64,000 bases of DNA from Apricaphanius iberus (taxonomy: Eukaryota > Chordata > Actinopteri > Cyprinodontiformes > Aphaniidae). The stretch lies in assembly GCA_028564705.1 (NCBI GenBank), contig JAPXFQ010000840.1:372001-436000 (forward strand), written 5' to 3'. The notes beneath the pieces are model-generated. The model was not told the DNA's origin and did no database searches. It saw only the letters and a list, made by a program, of their open reading frames with translations. The position numbers were made by a program, and so were the translations under genes. Below are positions 58,564 to 64,000 of this stretch, one piece after another. How positions within the stretch are numbered: the stretch's first letter is position 1; every line of letters starts with the position of its first letter.

Positions 58564-59480
58564 TTACAGTTTATCCATCCATCCATCCATCTTCTTCTGC
58601 TTATCCAGGGTCGGGTCACAGGGGCAGTAGCTTAAGCAGAGAGAACCATACTTCCCTCTCTCCAGCCAATTGGGCCAGCTCCTCAGGAGGAATCCCGAGG
58701 CGTTCCCAGGCAAGCCGGGAGACATAATCCCTCCAGGGAATCCTGGGTCTTCAGTGGGTCTCCTCCTGATGGGACCTGCCCCGAACACCTCACCAGGGAG
58801 GCGTCCAGGAGGCATCCTGACCAGATGCCCGAGCCACCTCAACTGGCTCCTCTGGATGTGGAGGAACAGCGGCTCTACTCTGAGCCCCCTCCAGATGACC
58901 AAGCTTCTCACCCTATCTCTAAGGGAGAAACCAGCCACCCTGCGGAGGAAACTCATTTCAGCCACCTGTATCCGTGATCTCGTTCTTTCGGTCAAACCCA
59001 GAGTTCGTGATCATAGATGAGGGTAGGAACATAGATCAGTAAATTGAGAGCTTTGCCTTTGGGCTCAGCTCTCTCTTCACCACTGAGGCCACCAAAACGG
59101 ATCCTTCAACACCTTGGCTGCACCTACAAATCCTGTCCATAAATGTTATGAACAGGATCGGTGACAAAGGGCAACCTTGGCGTAGTCCATTTCTTACTGG
59201 AAACGAACCCGACTTACTGCGGGGCAATGCGAACCAAACTCTCACACCAGTCATAAAGGCCCGTATCAAAGGGCCCGGTACCCCATATTCCCGGAGTACC
59301 TTCCACAGGATTCCCAGAAGGACACGGTCGATCACCTTCTCCAACTCCACAAAACACATGTAAACGGGTTGTGCGAACTCCCACGCACCCTCCAGGACCC
59401 TGCTGAGGATATAGAGCTAGTCTAGTGTTCCACGACCAGGACGAAAACCGCATTGTTCCTCCTGAATCTGAGGTTCAACT
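58564..59480 (-). mobile_element. LINE 3' half on the minus strand, reverse-transcriptase core deleted
   Basis: Reading from 59480 down, the order is EEQCGFRPGRGTLD, a stop, then CFVELEKVIDRVLLGILWKV, LREYGVPGPL and NGLRQGCPLSPILFITFMDR. This corresponds to reverse-transcriptase blocks before the catalytic box. Near 59085 the text jumps from SQGVEG to VVKRELSPKAKLSIY, skipping the FADD box. After a frameshift it continues MTERTRSRIQVAEMSFLRRV and RSQLRWLGHLVRMPPGRLPG, the C-terminal tail. It ends at 58564 in a short (ATGG)n tract, the 3' end of this family. The family is abundant in fish; its clade name is uncertain to me. The copy is 5' truncated. Confidence 0.88.
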
Positions 59481-60189
59481 ATCAATTTATCCATTTAACA
59501 AAATATCTGAATAATATTTACAAAATGCTGAAAATGTTTGCCATTCACAAATAAAGTTGTTTCACACATTTACCTCTCCTCTCGCTGCCTGTAATGAAAG
59601 AGAGTCTGATGTGCTTGTTCTTTTGCAGAATATATGATTTCGCTCTAATTTGAACATTCGGCCTTATAATAGTAAAAATTGGGACAGTTGTGATTTTTGT
59701 CCTTTATGGCCATCCGTCATTACTCGAACACAAAAATACTGCTTGCTTGCAAGGATTTAGGTATGTACTGCACCCTATCGTCAGGAAACTACATACTGTC
59801 ACTTTTATATGTTTTTTTCTCTGATCTTTTCATCATTTGTTTTATAAAACATGTTCCAATTCATTGTCGTTTTTGTGTGTGTGGTAGGAGTATCCGCATT
59901 GATACTCAGACCTACGTGTTGGTCCTGTAGGTATTGCTACAGGCCAAAAAGAAAATCCAATCAAATTTATTTTCAGTTCTATAATTTTAACTTTTTTAAG
60001 TTTTAGGGCTACCCTAAAATATAATTTCAGGACTTGAAAAAGAGGATTTCAGGAAAAAAAAGGATTTGTTTGAAGCCTGTCAAAGAAAAAAAAAAGGTCA
60101 CTTTTCTTTATTAATGTGTTCCTAAAATATATTGAACTATTACTTAAAAACCCCAAATACCTACTGAACCGTGATTTATAGTAAAGAAG
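59481..60189. other. No recognised gene
   Basis: AT-rich. The frame at 59697-59930 has no motif. Confidence 0.45.
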
Positions 60190-60475
60190 AGAATACACTG
60201 GAATAGAATAGAACAATCCTTTATTGTTCAACAAGGAAAGATTCGGTTGTAAAAGCAGCAAAGCAAGAACAGAACAGAATTTAAGAATAAAAAGAAATAT
60301 GTACATTATGAACATAGTTTCAAAACTCCAGTACTGTGAAGTTATTAAAGATACAATTATAGATAAAATGGTAAACCCAGGTTGCGATGTGCAACAGAGC
60401 AAAATGCTTAAAGATAAATAACCAAAAATAGTTAGAAATATGTATAGACTGTATATTTGTACATGTGCATTAAAA

Positions 60476-60557
<82 letters not shown>

Positions 60558-60760
60558 TCCAAACTTAGCATACATAAACTGAGAAAAAAAACTAGAAGAA
60601 AAAAACAGAAATGTTTATTGGTGAAATTATTAATGCAATATACTGCACTGATGTAATCCTTAAAATTTGTTTGGAGCAGTTTTGGTTGTAAAGTCTAACA
60701 GCTGCAGGAAGGAAGGACCTGCGGAAACGCTCCCTTGTGTCTCTAGGATGCAGCAGTCTT
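60190..60760. repeat. LINE/SINE-associated dispersed repeat, interrupted by (ATT)n
   Basis: GAATAGAATAGAACAATCCT then TTATTGTTCAACAAGG at 60198-60236, and GCTGCAGGAAGGAAGGACCT then GCGGAAACGCTCC at 60701-60733, are familiar blocks of one fish repeat. They are separated by diverged sequence and an (ATT)n tract. Confidence 0.5.
60479..60556 (+). repeat. (ATT)n microsatellite
   Basis: About 26 uninterrupted trinucleotide units. Confidence 0.95.
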
Positions 60761-61782
60761 GCTGCAAGGCAACAGTGCTAACCACATTAATTAATGACAA
60801 ATCCGTGACAGAAAATGCTCCAACATCACTTGTGCGACCTGTGTTTACACTCAGAAACAGCATTTATGCCCTTAGAGCTGTGCTGGAATCATCAATTATC
60901 AAAGTGTGTTTTGCTCGCTTGCTTTTACATGGTCCATTACAGCTGCGTGCTGAAGTTGGAGGATAGAAAGTTACTCCGAGCAGATAGGATTTGGGAGAAA
61001 TACTGGTGTGAATGCAGTTTTTTTTTTGAAGTAAAAGAGGAACATCTTTGTTGTTGTTTAAATGCGGCTATGTGTGTATATGGTTTTACAGAAGAACCTG
61101 TAATAAACTAATCTGCATTTCATTTGTCCTTGTAGTTGGGCTGTCTTATGAAGTGGCATTGCTAAACAAAGCTCCTTCTTCCAACTGCAGCTGTATCATT
61201 AGCTGAAATTATTTAATTACTCTCCATGAAGAGAAAATATGACATTAACCGTTGTTTAAAAGGGATACAGACACAAAGCACATATTTTCATAACAATATA
61301 TTTAGCAATGTCCTTTTATTGCCAACTCCCTTTACAGTTTGAGCGTGATCCGTGCAAACACACACACACACACACACACATATTTTTCACTGGCATGTGA
61401 CAGCTCATTTAAGTTGACACAGTGAAGATCGGTGACGTGTGAATAATTTAATATGATATTAATATTTGAATCTGAATGGCTTGGAGGATTAAAGAGGCAT
61501 CAGTAGGCTCTTTTATCTTTCTTACTTGCTATGTTAATTGAGAGAAGAAGCAACGTGAGAAGGAGAGGGAGAAGATTGGGAGGGTTACATTTGTAAGAAG
61601 AAAAAGCAGGGAAATGGAAATGTGATCAAGGGTGGTAAAATCACCCAGTGAGCTGTGGATGGCAGTAGTTTAGCAAAGTAACATTTGCAACAGGAACATT
61701 TCACACCAGGCAGTGACCCTCAGATTGCTCAATCTATCTCTCAATCGATTATTAAGTTTCCAACCCCTTTTAGCATTATAAG
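60761..61782. other. No recognised gene; (CA)n at about 61358-61380
   Basis: The part at 61130-61260 contains TATTTAATTACTC and is mixed in composition; it could be conserved non-coding DNA (impression only). Confidence 0.4.
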
Positions 61783-61919
<137 letters not shown>

Positions 61920-62165
61920 GGCAGTGACCATTGGCTAGGGGCATTATCTGTAATAAAGAGTTCATCTTGTTATCGGAGGGTTACCAGTTCGATCCCCTGC
62001 GCCGACCACCTTGGTGGTGATCAGAAGGCTGCCTGTCTCCTCTGTCAGCTATCAGTGAACCCTAATTACAACATAGGTTTCCATCACCAGTGAATGTGTA
62101 AAGAACTATGGGGTCTGTAGGGACTTAATAAAGCGCTAAACAAATACAGGCCATTTACCGTCTAT
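61920..62165 (+). mobile_element. tRNA-derived SINE, second family
   Basis: A B box, GGTTACCAGTTCGATCC, lies at about 61979-61995, with an A-box-like GTGACCATTGGCTAGGGG about 50 bp upstream. The tail AATAAAGCGCTAAACAAATA followed by CAGGCCATTTACC is the conserved 3' end of a fish SINE family. It abuts the (TATC)n tract on its left and TCTATCTGTC on its right. Confidence 0.78.
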
Positions 62166-63459
62166 CTGTCTAGTTCATAAAGGTAAAAGCATAGCATTGA
62201 TTTGTTGCGCAGGAACATGTCCATTCCCCCTGACAAGTCTTGGTCCATGCCAAGACTCCAGTCTGACAGAGTCTGGTAGACAACTTTAAGAATGCTGTAA
62301 AGAGGTACAACACATTTCTCATCTACGTTGGTTGTTCGTAGAGGGGACTTTTTATGTAAATGTCACTTTTTTCATTCTCTTGTGTATATATTTTGGTCTC
62401 TGCTGCCACTCTAAATGCTCCAAAAATGTATATAAAACATCCAGCCATTTTTTTTTTGTTGCAAATTGTTCCTGTTGAAAATCTTGTGCTTCAATGAGCC
62501 ATTTCTAAAAAGTTCCTTATTGTGATGTCACAATAAGCTAAAATTGCATGTAACTGCCCAGTTCAAACTCTGACATTGCATTATGTGAGAGTAATTTTGT
62601 TCAAAGAACTCCAAGAACATGTTTTGCTAAGACCATAGACCTGTTATAAATTGTGTAAAAAGAAGCATATGTCCTGTCTAGCGTTGTACTTAGCAGAGTG
62701 AATCGGAAATCCTACAGTTTGGTTCAGTTCATTCTCCAGAAATACGTCAGCAGTAAATATTGTGCCATTTATAGTGCCTGACATGGGAGTTGGCCTCAAA
62801 CTGGGAGCTATTTTTGTTGAAACTATGAGACAGCACAGATTTGAAAATAGTTTAATTTAATTCTGGAAAAAAAAGGTTTGAAAAGTCCTGAAACGTTTGG
62901 TCAAAATTTAGTGTATTTAACACTGTGACACATTGTTACTACTCATTGAGACTTTCATGGATGTTACATACTCAGAGGCATCCGAGTCATATTTTTAGTC
63001 TTTTTAATGTGTTGCTGAAGTGCTTAGGGCATTCGGTTTGCTATGCTGTGGTTGTGTTTTTTAATAATCCATTGAAGTCCTGCTTCAACTTCTACAGCAT
63101 AATGCTGCTTTTAGATCTGAATCAGTCCATTGTTTCTGTGTCTGCCTTTCAGTAAGGCTGTCATACACCTGCAGGGAGAAGGAGTTGTACTTTCCGTAGT
63201 GAATTCATTTTCATGTTGACTAGCAATCAGAGAGTTACAGGTACAATTAAAGCTTCCTCTCCTGTACAATTCAATATGCAGACTTTTCCCCCACATTCAT
63301 TCCTTTCAATTCCTGGAATTAATTTGATTTTGTAAAATTTTGCTAACTTTAGAGAATTTAAAGTGTAGAATCGATTTTATGTTTTGTTGGATTTTTAAAA
63401 AAAAGAAATGAAATGGTACAAACAGACATAGCCAGAGAAGAAAACAATATAACTAGGAG
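62166..63459. other. No recognised gene
   Basis: AT-rich with no motif-bearing frame on either strand. Confidence 0.45.
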
Positions 63460-63790
63460 TGGCCCAATACCAGTGTTGAGTATCGGGGTTGATACTGTTC
63501 TAATGCTCGTATCGGTTTCAGTTAGTTAACTGATATCATGAACTGTAAAACTGTGAAAGCTCTGCAATAATTTCACCCAAAAAAATTATTTTTCACTTAA
63601 TATTTTGGTTTTGTTGTGATTATTCTTAATATTTTTATTTTATTATGAAATTCACAATTGCTGGTGCAATGATACAATAAAACCTGTCTTCGAATTCACT
63701 GCATTTTTTGTCTGGTAGAAGTTATGCATTGGTACTCTGTATCAGCAAGTACTCAGATCCAAATATAGCCATCGTATCGATTTGAAAAAA
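63460..63790. mobile_element. Remnant of a DNA transposon with TATCGG-rich ends
   Basis: AGGAGTGGCCCAATACCAG, GAGTATCGGGGTTGATAC and CTCGTATCGGTTTCAG on the left, and CTGTATCAGCAAGTACTCAG then CATCGTATCGATTTG on the right, form diverged inverted subterminal repeats of a common fish element. Exact termini and target duplication were not found. Confidence 0.55.
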
Positions 63791-64000
63791 GTTGTATTGT
63801 CCATTAATATACCTAAATATAACCACTTAAAAACAGTCGGTGTTGATGCTAAGAAATGTTTAGATAATACTTTGCTCATATTAGAGTATAAAACATGCTA
63901 AAATCACTTTGGAGTTGTTTTGATAGTTCAACAACCTAGTTTCCCAGATGTAGATGAATGCAGCATGGGCAGTTTTCTCATTAACAGGAATTCTGCCGAC

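Noticed and set aside
58670..59020. Pro/Gly-rich plus-strand frame of 116 codons
   Set aside because: It is the antisense of the minus-strand LINE reverse-transcriptase tail, which has clear family motifs.

Overview
The window looks like ordinary non-genic nuclear DNA of a ray-finned (teleost) fish. The evidence is AT-rich sequence with frequent microsatellites and no operon-like packing of reading frames. It also carries relics of mobile elements typical of fish genomes: Tc1-like, hAT, PIF/Harbinger, L2/Rex-like and RTE-like LINEs, tRNA-derived SINEs and a retroviral solo LTR. I cannot name the species. I find no intact protein-coding gene, no tRNA or rRNA gene and no CRISPR array. Every recognisable coding stretch is a broken transposon, retrotransposon or THAP-domain fragment. 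Most other open frames are short chance frames or microsatellite translations.

Layout. 0-4 kb: LINE 3' fragment, then a Tc1-like transposon split by a TTAA-flanked insert, then a candidate Harbinger-like MITE. 4-8 kb: mostly featureless. 8-10 kb: hAT transposase relic, a palindromic MITE and a (TA)n tract. 12.6-17 kb: gag-like coiled-coil fragment, a THAP exon relic, then a nest in which a 42-bp minisatellite was split by a PIF/Harbinger copy (TTA target duplication) and that copy's transposase was split by a hAT element (8-bp duplication). 18.8-22.2 kb: a CA-ended repeat family, an RTE-like LINE fragment and an element with 50-bp inverted arms. 23.9-27.1 kb: a THAP pseudo-exon behind a TTAA-type terminus, a SINE and a complete non-autonomous hAT. 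28-36.3 kb: several MITEs, another complete hAT and a third THAP relic. 38 kb: a LINE 3' end and a 561-bp solo LTR with perfect 5-bp duplications. 46.7-50.6 kb: a Tc1 fragment followed by a nearly end-to-end but internally deleted L2-like LINE. 54-64 kb: MITE and LINE fragments, an (AAT)n(ATT)n palindrome, a reverse-strand LINE with deleted reverse-transcriptase core, a long (TATC)n tract next to a SINE, and a terminal DNA-transposon remnant.

No gene network can be read here; the informative content is the insertion history. Target-site duplications give exact boundaries for six elements. The nest at 13.9-16.4 kb and the split Tc1 at 1.2-2.5 kb give relative ages. I did not find convincing evidence of an undescribed biological system. 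The items most worth following up are the three separate THAP-domain relics (two with apparent splice donors), the unassigned 637-bp element with long inverted arms, and two unrelated LINE copies that both lost the reverse-transcriptase catalytic core.
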